A stretch of DNA of 64,000 nt from Chryseobacterium sp. CY350 (GCF_027945075.1 NZ_CP116034.1:1736001-1800000), one strand, 5' to 3'. Numbered from the stretch's first letter, positions 25,964 to 35,661 are shown. Notes: a model not told the origin generated them from the letters alone. A program made the numbers and translations.

Positions 25964-27169
25964 TTAATGCCTCGGAAATGTAAGAATGTATCTTGTTGTC
26001 TTGTTGGTAATTAATCCTGATAAAAGCTGATCTTCAGATTCTTCGAGTCTTAAAATTTTACCGCTTTTCTGAAGCAAATAAATAGGCTGTTTATCTGTGT
26101 TATAAGGTAAAAGCGTTCGCTCAATCTCGTGCACAAGGTCTTGAGCATTATCTATTCCTAAAAACTCATTGGTGTTTTTTATTTTTTCTGCCACAAATTC
26201 CGGGTCGAAGGGTTGTGAAGAAATGATTGTTTTCGGAAGATTTCTCTGGATCACACACTGACACCAATAAGACAGAATAAAATCATCTGAAGTTTGCCAC
26301 AATTTCATCGCATGAATAATATCATTGTCATCCATTTCGGTAAATCTTTTCACATCTTCGTCTGTTTCTTTACTTTTCTCGCGATTGAGAAAATACTTCA
26401 AATTCTCCGTCGCTGGTAAATCGATTCCCTGTGAAGCGAGATATTTTGCTCTTTCTAAAATTTTAACCAAAATAAATTCTGCTAAAGCCGATGTTTTGTG
26501 ATAATAAACCTGCCAGTACATAAACATTCTTGCGGTAAGGAAGTTTTCAATCGAATAAACACCTTTTGCATCGATCACCAACTCGTCTTCGCAGACATTC
26601 ATCATCGAGATAATTCTCTGAGTATTCACATTTCCCTCAGAAACTCCTGTAAAAAAGCTGTCTCTTTTCAAATAATCCAAACGGTCAACATCCAGCTGTG
26701 AACTAATCAACTGATTAAAAAACTTTCTGTGATACTTCCCCTGAAACATTTCTATGGCGGTTGAAAGCTGTCCTTCAAATTCGGTATTCAATCTGTTCAT
26801 TAATAATAACGAAAGATTTTCGTGATGCCAATCATCCATCAACATATTTTCTAACGCATGAGAAAACGGACCGTGACCGATGTCATGCATTAAAATCGCC
26901 AGCATCGCTCCTTTTTCTTCTTCTTCAGAAATCTGAATTCCTTTCTGTTTTAAAGTTTCCAGCGCAGTAAACATCAAATGCATCGCACCTAACGCGTGAT
27001 GAAATCTGGTATGGGTAGCTCCCGGAAAAATTAAATTCAGAAGTCCGGTTTGCGAAATTCTTCTTAATCTCTGAAAATAAGGATGTTCTATAATATCAAA
27101 CAAAATCTCGTGTGGAATTTTTATAAATCCGTGTACAGGATCGTTGATAATTTTAAGCTTGTTCTGCAT
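25964..27169 (-). CDS. HD-domain phosphohydrolase (dNTPase/SAMHD1-like)
   Basis: 401 aa, cytoplasmic. The N terminus NDPVHGFIKIPHEILFDIIEHPYFQRLRRI and the metal site HTRFHHALGAMHLM...LMHDIGHGPFSHALE give the H..HD..D set of the HD superfamily; FSHALEN is typical of SAMHD1-like dNTP triphosphohydrolases. Members cleave dNTPs or related nucleotides, but the exact substrate of this bacterial clade is not known to me. It is the gene upstream of lpxD on the same strand with a 100-bp gap. Confidence 0.88.
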   Translation of the reverse strand: MQNKLKIINDPVHGFIKIPHEILFDIIEHPYFQRLRRISQTGLLNLIFPGATHTRFHHALGAMHLMFTALETLKQKGIQISEEEEKGAMLAILMHDIGHGPFSHALENMLMDDWHHENLSLLLMNRLNTEFEGQLSTAIEMFQGKYHRKFFNQLISSQLDVDRLDYLKRDSFFTGVSEGNVNTQRIISMMNVCEDELVIDAKGVYSIENFLTARMFMYWQVYYHKTSALAEFILVKILERAKYLASQGIDLPATENLKYFLNREKSKETDEDVKRFTEMDDNDIIHAMKLWQTSDDFILSYWCQCVIQRNLPKTIISSQPFDPEFVAEKIKNTNEFLGIDNAQDLVHEIERTLLPYNTDKQPIYLLQKSGKILRLEESEDQLLSGLITNKTTRYILTFPRH

Positions 27170-27425
27170 TGAAATAAATGTGATGAATGCAAAATTAAGG
27201 TATTAAACTTAATTCAAAGAAAACAGCTAAATGTATTGTGGTGAATTTTTATTAATAATGCTTTAAAACCTAAAGATTTTAGACTATCTTCATACCACAT
27301 TTATATAATGTCTGCGGTAAATTTTCTTTAACTTACATTTAACTTTTTTAGCCTCCGAATTGGCTTTTGTTATAGGCTTTTGGTCGCAGTTTTGATACAA
27401 TAACCATAGAAAAAATTAAACTTTT

Positions 27426-28970
27426 ATGTCAGAAAAAATATTATGGATCGATGATGAAATAGATTTACTCAAACCTCATATCGTATTTTTAGAGAAAAAG
27501 GGTTACCACGTAACTCCTGTAAACAATGTGAACGAGGCTTTGGAATTGATAGATTCAGAAAAATTTGCATTGACGCTTATTGATGAAAACATGCCCGGTA
27601 TTTCCGGTCTGGAAGCTATACCGATGATAAAGGAAAAAGACAGTTCTTTGAAAATCGTAATGGTAACGAAAAGTGAGGAGGAACACATCATGGAAGAAGC
27701 GATAGGATCCCAGATTGCAGATTATATCCTGAAGCCGGTAAATCCTAATCAAATCTTATTATCCTTAAAGAAAAACCTTCAGCAGGATAATTTAGTTGAG
27801 CAAAAAACCATTCTACAATATCAGCAGGAATTTAGAAACCTTTCGATGGAGCTTTCTTACCTGAAAACTTATCAGGAATGGGCAGAATACTATAAAAAAA
27901 TCGTTAACTGGGAGCTGAAATTTGATAAAGTTGCCGACAACGAATTTGCAGATTTACTGCAATCTCAGAAAGAAGAAGCTAATATTCAGTTCGCGAAATT
28001 TATCGAAAACAATTATGAAGACTGGTTGAATGGAGGTGACAAACCTTTAATGAGCCACACTTTATTCAGAGATAAAGTAAAACCTGAAGTTGAAAAAGAC
28101 AAAGTTCTTTTGCTGATGGTTGATAATTTACGATATGACCAATGGAAAGTCATTGAACCTTTGTTTACCAAATTTTACAATAAAGTGTCTGAAGATTATT
28201 ATTACAGCATTCTTCCGACCGCAACTCAATATGCAAGAAATTCGTTTTTTGCAGGAATGCTCCCTTCAGAAATTGAAAAGCGTTTCCCGGATAAATGGTT
28301 TAATGATAATGAAGAAGGTAACAAAAATGAATATGAGCGTGATTTCTTAGAAGATCAGATGAAAAGAATCGGTTTAAATTCCAAATCGATGAAATATCTG
28401 AAAGTTCTAAATGCCGATTTTGAGAAAAAGATTTATGAAGATTTTAATCAGCATAAGAACAATGATCTTTTGGTGATCGTTTATAATTTTATCGATATTC
28501 TTTCTCACGCGAAAACAGATAATCATATTGTTGATCAGTTAATCCGTGATGATAAAACTTTCCGTTCTTTGACATCGAATTGGTTTGAGAACTCATCATT
28601 AATTAAAATTATTAAACTGGCAGCCGAAAGCGGTTATAAGTTGGTGATAACAACCGATCACGGAACCGTTTATGTCAAAAAACCAAGCCGTGTTGTGGGC
28701 GACAGAGAAACCTCAACCAATATTCGTTATAAGACAGGAAAAAGTTTGACGTACGATGACAAAGATGTTTGGGCAGTAACGAATCCTGAAAAAATATTTT
28801 TGCCAAAAGGAAATTTAAGCTCTAAATATATTTTCGCCAAAAACAATACGTTTTTAGCCTATCCTAAAAACTATAATCATTTTGTAAATTATTATAAAGA
28901 AACATATCAACACGGCGGAATTTCTCTTGAAGAATGTATTATACCGATTAGTATTTTAGAACCGAAATAG
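27426..28970 (+). CDS. porX: PorX: response regulator with C-terminal PglZ phosphatase-like domain
   Basis: 514 aa. The N-terminal receiver domain has Asp9, Asp10, phospho-acceptor Asp53 (LIDENMPG), Thr81 and Lys103 (ILKPV). A helical linker (about 120-200) leads to a PglZ/alkaline-phosphatase-fold domain with LLLMVDNLRYDQWKVIEPL and ITTDHGTVYV, the metal-binding acid and His residues. In Porphyromonas PorX works with the sensor PorY and SigP to control type IX secretion genes. porX is typically genomically separate from porY, as here. It fits with the sorting-domain protein at 14836. It is monocistronic, with a strong terminator. Confidence 0.93.
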   Translation: MSEKILWIDDEIDLLKPHIVFLEKKGYHVTPVNNVNEALELIDSEKFALTLIDENMPGISGLEAIPMIKEKDSSLKIVMVTKSEEEHIMEEAIGSQIADYILKPVNPNQILLSLKKNLQQDNLVEQKTILQYQQEFRNLSMELSYLKTYQEWAEYYKKIVNWELKFDKVADNEFADLLQSQKEEANIQFAKFIENNYEDWLNGGDKPLMSHTLFRDKVKPEVEKDKVLLLMVDNLRYDQWKVIEPLFTKFYNKVSEDYYYSILPTATQYARNSFFAGMLPSEIEKRFPDKWFNDNEEGNKNEYERDFLEDQMKRIGLNSKSMKYLKVLNADFEKKIYEDFNQHKNNDLLVIVYNFIDILSHAKTDNHIVDQLIRDDKTFRSLTSNWFENSSLIKIIKLAAESGYKLVITTDHGTVYVKKPSRVVGDRETSTNIRYKTGKSLTYDDKDVWAVTNPEKIFLPKGNLSSKYIFAKNNTFLAYPKNYNHFVNYYKETYQHGGISLEECIIPISILEPK

Positions 28971-28997
28971 GTTTTTTCATAGTTTATTATTTTGGGG

Positions 28998-29038
28998 TCG
29001 GTCGGAAATAATCTTAGATTTTTTCCGACCGATTTTTT
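28998..29038 (+). terminator. Hairpin terminator of porX
   Basis: Perfect 11-bp arms TCGGTCGGAAA and TTTCCGACCGA followed by a T6 run, 28 bp after the porX stop. Confidence 0.9.
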
Positions 29039-29051
29039 ATATTTTTGAGCT

Positions 29052-29816
29052 ATGAAATTAATTACTTACAACGTTAACGGAATCAGAGCCGCTTTTACAA
29101 AAGATTTTCTCGGCTGGCTGAAGACCGCAGATCCGGATATTATCTGCATTCAGGAAAGTAAAGCCGGAAACGATCAGATAGATATCGAAAGTTTAGAGAA
29201 AATAGGATACCATAGTTATTGGCATTCGGCAGTTCGAAAGGGCTACAGCGGAGTCGGCATCGCTTCTAAAACAAAACCTCATCATGTAGAATATGGTTGC
29301 GGAATCGAAAGCTATTACAATGAGGGAAGAATTATTCGTGCAGATTACGATGGCTTTTCTGTAATTTCTGTTTATGTTCCGTCAGCCTCTAATATAGAAA
29401 GACTGGAATTTAAAATGCAGTTCTGCAATGACTTTTTAGAGTACATCAAAAATTTAAAGAAAGAAATCCCTAATTTGATTATTTCCGGTGATTTTAATAT
29501 CTGTCATGAAGCGATAGACATTCATAATCCTGTAGGTTTAAAAAATACTTCAGGCTTTTTACCAATGGAAAGAGAATGGATGACCAACTTTATTAATGAA
29601 TGTGAATTGATTGACAGTTTTAGATTCTTCAACGATCAACCCAATAATTATACATGGTGGAGCTACAGACAAAATTCAAGAGCCAATAATAAAGGATGGA
29701 GACTTGATTATAATTTCACTTCGTATTCTTTAAAAGACAAGCTTACCCGAGCGGTGATTTTAAAGGAAGCTGTGCATTCTGATCATTGTCCTGCGATGGT
29801 GGAATTAGATATTTAA
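29052..29816 (+). CDS. xth: Exodeoxyribonuclease III
   Basis: AP endonuclease and 3'-5' exonuclease of base-excision repair. 254 aa with the EEP-family motifs: ITYNVNGIRAA, CIQESKAG (catalytic Glu), SVYVPSAS, ISGDFNICH (catalytic Asp/Asn), WWSYRQNSRANNKGWRLDY and the terminal HSDHCPAMVEL with the catalytic Asp-His. It starts 14 bp after the porX terminator and ends before a bidirectional hairpin. Confidence 0.96.
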   Translation: MKLITYNVNGIRAAFTKDFLGWLKTADPDIICIQESKAGNDQIDIESLEKIGYHSYWHSAVRKGYSGVGIASKTKPHHVEYGCGIESYYNEGRIIRADYDGFSVISVYVPSASNIERLEFKMQFCNDFLEYIKNLKKEIPNLIISGDFNICHEAIDIHNPVGLKNTSGFLPMEREWMTNFINECELIDSFRFFNDQPNNYTWWSYRQNSRANNKGWRLDYNFTSYSLKDKLTRAVILKEAVHSDHCPAMVELDI

Positions 29817-29824
29817 AAACAGTA

Positions 29825-29847
29825 AAGCCAGCTATATGAGCTGGCTT
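29825..29847. terminator. Bidirectional hairpin terminator
   Basis: AAGCCAGCT-ATATG-AGCTGGCTT between the convergent xth and RlpA-like genes. The T tract is short. Confidence 0.7.
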
Positions 29848-29873
29848 AATAAATTTAAGAATCGTATTAAATT

Positions 29874-30245
29874 TTAATCGACAATTTCGTACTCTACTGG
29901 TATGATACCTTTGCTGATACCGCCAATTTCGTCAAATGCTGCTTTAGACATATCTAATGCTCTTGACGAATGGAAAGGCCCTCTATCATTAATCGTTACA
30001 ATCACCTCTTCTCCATTATTCAGATTGGTTACCTTAATCTCGGTTCCGAAAGGAAGCGATCTGTGTGCTGCAGTAAGTTTTGAATTATTAAAAACTTCTC
30101 CGCTTGCAGTTTTTTTACCATTAAACTTGTCGTGGTAATACGACGCATAACTTGTTTTCTTCGCATCTTCGGCATTATTCTTGAAAGAATTAAGACCTAG
30201 TGTTGAAATCATCATTATGATTACGAGAATGAATCTTTTCATCAT
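29874..30245 (-). CDS. RlpA-like double-psi beta-barrel protein
   Basis: 123 aa with an N-terminal hydrophobic signal segment (MMKRFILVIIMMISTLGL). The DPBB domain fills the rest: YASYYHDKFNGKKTASGEVF, LTAAHRSLPFGTEIKVTN and VTINDRGPFHSSRALDMSKAAF, including the ND-RGP catalytic-site region of RlpA lytic transglycosylases. RlpA cuts denuded glycan strands at the septum in Pseudomonas. Unlike E. coli RlpA it has no SPOR domain and is very short, so septal targeting is doubtful. It is probably periplasmic; a Cys for lipidation is absent. Confidence 0.88.
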   Translation of the reverse strand: MMKRFILVIIMMISTLGLNSFKNNAEDAKKTSYASYYHDKFNGKKTASGEVFNNSKLTAAHRSLPFGTEIKVTNLNNGEEVIVTINDRGPFHSSRALDMSKAAFDEIGGISKGIIPVEYEIVD

Positions 30246-30723
30246 TTTGAATTATTTTATTGTTTGACAGGGCAAAAATATACTGAAACTAATTACTCAC
30301 CTATTCTAAAGGTTAATAAATCATAATAAAAAGTTAAAATAAACTTAATTTCACTCATAAACACCTGTTTTTAGGGGATTTGCAACACTATGTTAAAAAA
30401 TGTTAAATAAAAGAGCTAAAAGTTAACAGAATTAACTGCCTTGAGGTTGTTTAAACACGGTTTTAACTTTTAACTAATTAATAATCAACTTTTTAAAAAT
30501 TTTCAATTATGCCAAAATCAACCATAATTTTGAACTTTATTACTACGATTACTTGTAAAATATATTGATCAAAAATAAATTTAATCCATAAAAAGGATCA
30601 AAATAATTAGCTTGCTCCTGCAATGATATTGCAAATATACACCTCAAATATATCATCAAATTGAAAAAAAATTTGCGCAAAAAAAACCGATGAATGAATC
30701 ATCGGTTTTTACTTATTTTTTGT
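30246..30723. other. Intergenic region without a recognisable gene
   Basis: 478 bp of very AT-rich DNA between the RlpA-like start and the rimO stop. Apart from a TATTTTTG box on the minus strand (30273-30280), which could be the -7 element for the RlpA-like gene, and the rimO terminator at its right end, I see no ORF or convincing RNA structure. Confidence 0.6.
30681..30710 (-). terminator. Hairpin terminator of rimO
   Basis: AAAACCGATGA-ATGAA-TCATCGGTTTT with flanking A and T runs, 14 bp past the rimO stop. Confidence 0.88.
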
Positions 30724-32025
30724 TTAGACAAGTTCGCCATATAAATCGAACTCTTCTGCTGAAGTAATTTTTACGTTGGCAAAATCGCCGATAGAAATGT
30801 ACGTATTCTCTGCAGAAACCAAGACGGTGTTATCTACGTCTGGCGAATCATATTCTGTTCGTCCGATGAAATAGTTACCTTCTTTCCTGTCAAATATACA
30901 TTTATAGGTTTCACCGATTCTTTTTTGATTTTTCTCCCAAGAAATCTGCGACTGCAATTCCATAATCTCTTCTACTCTTGCTTCTTTTACCTCTTGCGGG
31001 ATATCGTCTTCTAAAACGTACGCTCCAGTATTTTCTTCATGAGAATAGGTAAAACATCCTAGTCTGTCGAATTTTTGTTCTCTTACCCAATTCTTAAGCT
31101 CCTCAAACCTTTCTTCCGTTTCTCCCGGATATCCAACGATTAAAGTAGTTCTGATCGCCATATCCGGAACTTTCTCTCTGAACTTATCTAATAAAGCATT
31201 TGTCTTTTCGTGCGTTGTACCACGTTTCATAGATTTCAATAAATCTGAATTAATATGCTGTAACGGAATATCTATATAATTACAAACCTTTGGTTCTTCT
31301 CTAATGATATCCAAAACATCCTCGGGGAATCCGCTTGGGAAAGCATAATGCAGACGAATCCATTCGATTCCTTCTACTTTCACCAATTCTTTCAGAAGTT
31401 CACCTAAAGCTCTCTTCTTATATATATCTAAACCGTAATATGTCAGATCCTGAGCGATCAAAATCAATTCTTTCACTCCCACTTTTGCCAATTTCTGAGA
31501 TTCTTTCACCAATTTTTCAATTGGCGTCGAAACGTGACCACCTCTCATCAAAGGAATTGCACAGAAAGAGCAAGGTCTGTCGCAGCCTTCAGAAATCTTT
31601 AGATATGCATAATGCTTTGGAGTCGTCGTCAATCGTTCGCCTACCAACTCATGCTTGTAATCTGCACCCAAATGTTTAAGCAAAATCGGCAAATCTCTCG
31701 TTCCGAAATACTGATCTACATCAGGAATTTCTTTAATTAAATCTGGCTTATATCTTTCTGAAAGACAACCTGTAACAAAAACTTTTTCAACCTCGCCTCT
31801 ATTTTTAGCGTCAACATATTCAAGAATAGTATTGATAGATTCTTCTTTCGCATTATCAATAAATCCGCAAGTGTTGATTACCACAATATCTCCTCTGTCT
31901 TCATGCACCACTTCTTTGCCATTGGCTTTTAGCTGGCTCATCAAAACTTCTGAATCGTAAACATTCTTGGAGCACCCAAGCGTTACAATATTTATTTTCT
32001 TCTTTCCTACAGATTTTGTACGCAT
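30724..32025 (-). CDS. rimO: Ribosomal protein S12 methylthiotransferase
   Basis: A radical-SAM enzyme that methylthiolates the conserved Asp of ribosomal protein S12. About 433 aa: the N-terminal UPF0004 domain (INIVTLGCSKNVYDSEVLM with the first cluster Cys), the radical-SAM motif EGCDRPCSFCAIPLMRGGH, and a C-terminal TRAM domain. LGCSKNxxDSE distinguishes RimO from MiaB, which has a different opening. The start at MRTKSVGKK is preferred over one seven codons upstream. It lies just downstream of the polysaccharide locus but behind that locus's terminator. Confidence 0.95.
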   Translation of the reverse strand: MRTKSVGKKKINIVTLGCSKNVYDSEVLMSQLKANGKEVVHEDRGDIVVINTCGFIDNAKEESINTILEYVDAKNRGEVEKVFVTGCLSERYKPDLIKEIPDVDQYFGTRDLPILLKHLGADYKHELVGERLTTTPKHYAYLKISEGCDRPCSFCAIPLMRGGHVSTPIEKLVKESQKLAKVGVKELILIAQDLTYYGLDIYKKRALGELLKELVKVEGIEWIRLHYAFPSGFPEDVLDIIREEPKVCNYIDIPLQHINSDLLKSMKRGTTHEKTNALLDKFREKVPDMAIRTTLIVGYPGETEERFEELKNWVREQKFDRLGCFTYSHEENTGAYVLEDDIPQEVKEARVEEIMELQSQISWEKNQKRIGETYKCIFDRKEGNYFIGRTEYDSPDVDNTVLVSAENTYISIGDFANVKITSAEEFDLYGELV

Positions 32026-32080
32026 CTTTCTATTTTGAGTTTGCAAAGATACAAAATATAACGCTGTATCTTAAACATAT

Positions 32081-32106
32081 AAAAACCACTTGTAAATTAA
32101 GTGGTT
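32081..32106 (-). terminator. Hairpin terminator at the end of the polysaccharide gene run
   Basis: AACCACTT-GTAAATT-AAGTGGTT with an A5 run on its left (U tract on the minus strand), 13 bp past the rfbC stop. It separates the polysaccharide genes from rimO. Confidence 0.8.
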
Positions 32107-32118
32107 ATGATTTTATAT

Positions 32119-32664
32119 TTAATAATTTTTATCCTTAAAATCTGGTGAGTTTTGATCTTTATCGGAAAGTATCATTTCTTCTTCTCTAAGCTTCCATTCT
32201 ATATTGAGGTCTTTATCGTTATACTTTACGCTTCCTTCAGACTCTTTATTATAAAAGTTATCGCATTTGTAAGAAAAGACAGCAGTTTCGCTAATAACAG
32301 AAAAACCATGACCAAAACCTCTTGGCACATATAATTGCAATTTATTTTCTGCAGTAAGTTCTATACCAAACCACTTTCCAAAAGATGGAGAATCTTCTCG
32401 TAAATCAACAGCAACATCCCAGACTTTACCCTCTAGGCAAGAAACCAATTTTGCCTGAGCATGTTCACCTTTTTGCAAATGTAGACCTCGTAGCACTCCA
32501 TAAGATGATTTTGATATATTATCCTGTACAAAATGACCATTCATTCCTGTAAGCTCCTCAAATTTTTTTTCATTAAATTTTTCAAAGAAATATCCTCGTT
32601 CGTCTTCGAAGATTGTTGGTTCGATGATGTAGCAGTCTTTGAGTGGGGTATTTTTTATTTTCAT
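32119..32664 (-). CDS. rfbC: dTDP-4-dehydrorhamnose 3,5-epimerase
   Basis: A cupin-fold epimerase, the third step of dTDP-L-rhamnose synthesis. 181 aa with EPTIFEDERGYFFEKFN, YGVLRGLHLQKGEHAQAKLVSC (catalytic His) and the active-site VPRGFGHGFSVISETAVFSYKCDNFY. It is the last gene of the polysaccharide run. rfbA, rfbB and rfbD are not in the window, so they must lie elsewhere for rhamnose to be made. It follows the secreted glycosidase-like gene by 16 bp. Confidence 0.95.
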   Translation of the reverse strand: MKIKNTPLKDCYIIEPTIFEDERGYFFEKFNEKKFEELTGMNGHFVQDNISKSSYGVLRGLHLQKGEHAQAKLVSCLEGKVWDVAVDLREDSPSFGKWFGIELTAENKLQLYVPRGFGHGFSVISETAVFSYKCDNFYNKESEGSVKYNDKDLNIEWKLREEEMILSDKDQNSPDFKDKNY

Positions 32665-32680
32665 TTAAATCTTTATTTAT

Positions 32681-33868
32681 TTAATTTTCGTGGGTAAATA
32701 TCAAAATATCTCCTGGCAAAATTGTTGATTTATTTTTTTTAGACATTGCTACATTTTTTGTTTTTCCTGAAGAATTATCAACTATTTTCATTTCTTTTTT
32801 TAACTGATATTCAAAGGAAAAATTTTCAATGAGCGAAGTATTTTGAATAATTATAAATTTCTTCTTACCGTTAGACATTAGGGAGACTAAGGCATTTTTT
32901 CCATTAGTTGAAAAATATTTAAATTCTTTTGGTATTGTTGTTAGCTTTACTGTACCTTTTGGAACCGTAGTTCCAGTATGAAAAATTGCATCAGACTTTG
33001 AGTCAAGAAAAACCCAAGCTAGTCTTTGAATTTGTTGATTGACTTTCTTAACTATTTCATATGTTGGCGTCGGATTACCTTTTTCATCAACGATTGCATA
33101 AGAATAATTATTTTTTCTCCAATTTGGATCCGAACTCATTGTCCAATACGTAAAGTATTGTAAACCTTGCGCGCCATATAGTAAATTTGCAAAATTTTGC
33201 AGTTTAATCCCAGAAATTGTTGGCTGTAAATAATCAAGATGAATCGTGGAACATGCAAATCCCCAAAACTGTTTATTATGTAAAAGTGATATTCTTCTGA
33301 TTACTTCTAAATTCTCAAAAAAATTGTTTCGAATTGCATTGTTGATAATTGGATAATGGTCGAATGAAATAAAGGTTAATGGCAATTTTTTTACTGCTAA
33401 ATTTATATAATTTTCATAGGTGAATTTTTCAATACTTTCGGCAGAGACGTAATTAGGAAATAAATTTGTATAGAAAATATGTGAATTATCAAACTTACTG
33501 ATCTTTCCTGCAAATTGAGTGTAATTTGTAAACTCTTTTGGGGAAGGCTCGTCTCCCATAAAGTAGCCTTTAAAGGCAGCATATATTTTTATTTTTGGAA
33601 CAACTTCTTCTGGTTTAGAATAAAGTTCTGGGTATGCGAGAATTAATTTCATACCAGCCTTCTCAGCTTCTTCAAGCGATTTGATAGCATTTTCATGACT
33701 TGAAAACGTCATCAAACTAATTGAAATTCCCGCATTCTTCATTTTGGTATAATTCGCTGAGTTGGCATATTTTTCAGGAATTCCAATAAATCCTAATATT
33801 GGAATTTCTTGAGCAAAGCACAACGAATGCCATAAAAATATACTGAATGAAATCTTTATCTTGGACAT
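32681..33868 (-). CDS. Secreted glycoside-hydrolase-like TIM-barrel protein
   Basis: 395 aa with a signal peptide (through CFAQ, about residue 19). The pattern of the first 300 residues suggests a TIM barrel: LGFIGIPEKYA, AGMKLILAYPEL, GYFMGDEPSPKEF (Glu after strand 4, the usual acid/base position), TFISFDHYPI, WGFACSTIH, LQYFTYWTMSSDPNW. The last 90 residues look like a small beta domain. It resembles beta-galactosidase/agarase-like glycosidases, but I cannot name the GH family. In a polysaccharide operon it may trim or edit the polymer in the periplasm. Confidence 0.55.
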   Translation of the reverse strand: MSKIKISFSIFLWHSLCFAQEIPILGFIGIPEKYANSANYTKMKNAGISISLMTFSSHENAIKSLEEAEKAGMKLILAYPELYSKPEEVVPKIKIYAAFKGYFMGDEPSPKEFTNYTQFAGKISKFDNSHIFYTNLFPNYVSAESIEKFTYENYINLAVKKLPLTFISFDHYPIINNAIRNNFFENLEVIRRISLLHNKQFWGFACSTIHLDYLQPTISGIKLQNFANLLYGAQGLQYFTYWTMSSDPNWRKNNYSYAIVDEKGNPTPTYEIVKKVNQQIQRLAWVFLDSKSDAIFHTGTTVPKGTVKLTTIPKEFKYFSTNGKNALVSLMSNGKKKFIIIQNTSLIENFSFEYQLKKEMKIVDNSSGKTKNVAMSKKNKSTILPGDILIFTHEN

Positions 33869-33873
33869 ATAAA

Positions 33874-34812
33874 TTAATTACTATTCATAGTTAGTATAAT
33901 TCTTATTGTTCTCATGATTGTTTCGATATCTAAAAGAATAGAGTAATTTTTTATGTAATATAAATCGAATTCTAATTTTTTTAAATTATCTTTGGGTGTA
34001 GCTTTAGGAAGATGTACCTGTGCCCATCCAGTTATTCCAGGTTTAATTAAATGTCTAAGATTAAAGAAAGCATTTTCGTTAACTGCCTCAATAACATACC
34101 TATATGTCTCCGGGCGAGGTCCTATTAAACTCATATCGCCATTAAAAATATTATACAGCTGTGGTAATTCATCGATTTTAGTCTGCCTTAACAACTTCCC
34201 TACACGAGTAATTTTCTTATCCACAGAACCATCCATATTGACTATATCTTCCATTGTTCTGATTTTATAAATATAAAACGGTTTGGAGTTCTCACCAATA
34301 CGTTCTTGGATAAAAAAAGCATTTCCTTTTGAAGATATTTTTACAAAACTGATTCCCAACAAAATTAACGGAAGGGCAATTGGAATGCATAAGACTGCCG
34401 CAAATAAGTCTAAAAATCTTTTTAAAACAGCTTGCGAAGGACTTATACCAATAGAAAAAATATCATCCACATGATATTTATGTGGATTAAACTTCACTAA
34501 TGAAACCCTTCTATTCAGTATTTCATAAAAGTGTTGAGCATCTAAGACTTCTACACCAATCATCTTTAGACTACTTAGAATTTCAATATTTTTTTCAGAT
34601 ATATGATTTACCCTGGTATTATCTATAATAACAATCTTAATGTTCAATCTACGAACATACTCACCAATGTCTTTTAAATGATCATTGGAATATATTATCG
34701 GCTTGTACAGTTTATTTAGCTTATATCCATTGATCAATTTAAATGAAGTTTCACTTACATTAACGAAAAGACATCTTTTCTTATTCCTGTATTTATCTAA
34801 ATATTTTTGCAC
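33874..34812 (-). CDS. Phosphoglycosyl transferase (bacterial sugar transferase), WcaJ-like with short N terminus
   Basis: 312 aa. Residues 1-115 form a soluble Rossmann-like region resembling the cytoplasmic CoA-binding-like domain of WcaJ-type enzymes, but without the four preceding membrane helices. Residues 120-312 are the catalytic domain: membrane hairpin (LDLFAAVLCIPIALPLILLG), [46 protein letters not shown] and PGITGWAQV. It transfers a sugar-1-phosphate to undecaprenyl phosphate. One of three such genes in the window. The upstream gene starts 79 bp away. Confidence 0.88.
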   Translation of the reverse strand: MQKYLDKYRNKKRCLFVNVSETSFKLINGYKLNKLYKPIIYSNDHLKDIGEYVRRLNIKIVIIDNTRVNHISEKNIEILSSLKMIGVEVLDAQHFYEILNRRVSLVKFNPHKYHVDDIFSIGISPSQAVLKRFLDLFAAVLCIPIALPLILLGISFVKISSKGNAFFIQERIGENSKPFYIYKIRTMEDIVNMDGSVDKKITRVGKLLRQTKIDELPQLYNIFNGDMSLIGPRPETYRYVIEAVNENAFFNLRHLIKPGITGWAQVHLPKATPKDNLKKLEFDLYYIKNYSILLDIETIMRTIRIILTMNSN

Positions 34813-34890
34813 TCTTCAATTCGTGTTTGTATTTTTCTAAATTGTTCAAATCTACAACATTTTAATATTTAAGAAGAAAATACCTGTGGT

Positions 34891-35661
34891 CTACCATCCC
34901 CATTTTTTGAAATAAATATATGCCCCATGAATATTATACAGCATCAATTTAAAATTTTTGTACGATCCTTTACCGTAGTGATGAAAGACCTCTGCGTCAG
35001 GATAATATACAGTATTAGAAACTTGTAAAAACCGCCTTGTAATATCAGCATCTTCTATGTACATGAAAATTCGTTCATCAAATCCTCCAACTACATTTAA
35101 TACCGAATTTCTAAAAAGCATAAAACAACCAGAAAAATAAGGCACATCATAAATTATTTTATCATAATCATAATCTCTGTATTCATAATAATCCATTCTC
35201 TTTTTAAATATCTTCTGCACTGCTTTTGGCAAAAATCTACGAGCAAAAAGATCCATAGGGGTGGGATTCCTTTTACACAGATACTGTATATTACCATCAG
35301 GATATTTAATCTTAGGCATAAGATGACCGATATTTTTATTCTCTTCCATAAATGTGATCATACTATCCATATCTTTTTTTTTAAAATAAATATCAGGATT
35401 TAAGATAAAATGATAATCATTAGAATGAGATTGTAAACTTTTATTTATTGCTATGTTGTGTGCTTTTCCAAATCCTAGATTCATTTGATTAAATATGTAA
35501 ACAATTCTATCATCTTCTGATATTGATCTCAAATCATCTGTTGGGGAATTATCTATCAAGTATAGGACACATTTGTGACTCGTTGCAAGAAAACTATTGA
35601 TAGCATCTTTTAGAATCTGACGATCATTTTGATATAACACAATACTTCCCGTAATTTTCAT
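34891..35661 (-). CDS. GT2 family glycosyltransferase
   Basis: 256 aa, GT-A fold: VLYQNDRQILKDAINSFL opening, LIDNSPTD (nucleotide-binding Asp), NLGFGKAHNIAI, FILNPDIYF (DxD-like metal site) and YFSGCFMLFRNSV...GGFDERIFMYIEDADI (the acceptor/catalytic EDAD). The pattern is that of rhamnosyltransferase-like GT2 enzymes, which suits the presence of rfbC, but the donor is not proven. Its stop region is separated from the next gene; its start overlaps the upstream gene by 4 bp. Confidence 0.88.
   Translation of the reverse strand: MKITGSIVLYQNDRQILKDAINSFLATSHKCVLYLIDNSPTDDLRSISEDDRIVYIFNQMNLGFGKAHNIAINKSLQSHSNDYHFILNPDIYFKKKDMDSMITFMEENKNIGHLMPKIKYPDGNIQYLCKRNPTPMDLFARRFLPKAVQKIFKKRMDYYEYRDYDYDKIIYDVPYFSGCFMLFRNSVLNVVGGFDERIFMYIEDADITRRFLQVSNTVYYPDAEVFHHYGKGSYKNFKLMLYNIHGAYIYFKKWGW

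Noticed and set aside
27426..28970. PglZ domain as a sign of a BREX or Pgl phage-defence system
   Set aside because: The receiver domain fusion and length are those of PorX, and no BREX genes (brxA, brxC, pglX) are nearby.
30246..30723. A noncoding RNA or riboswitch in the long spacer before the RlpA-like gene
   Set aside because: Apart from the rimO terminator I found only low-complexity AT sequence without convincing stems.
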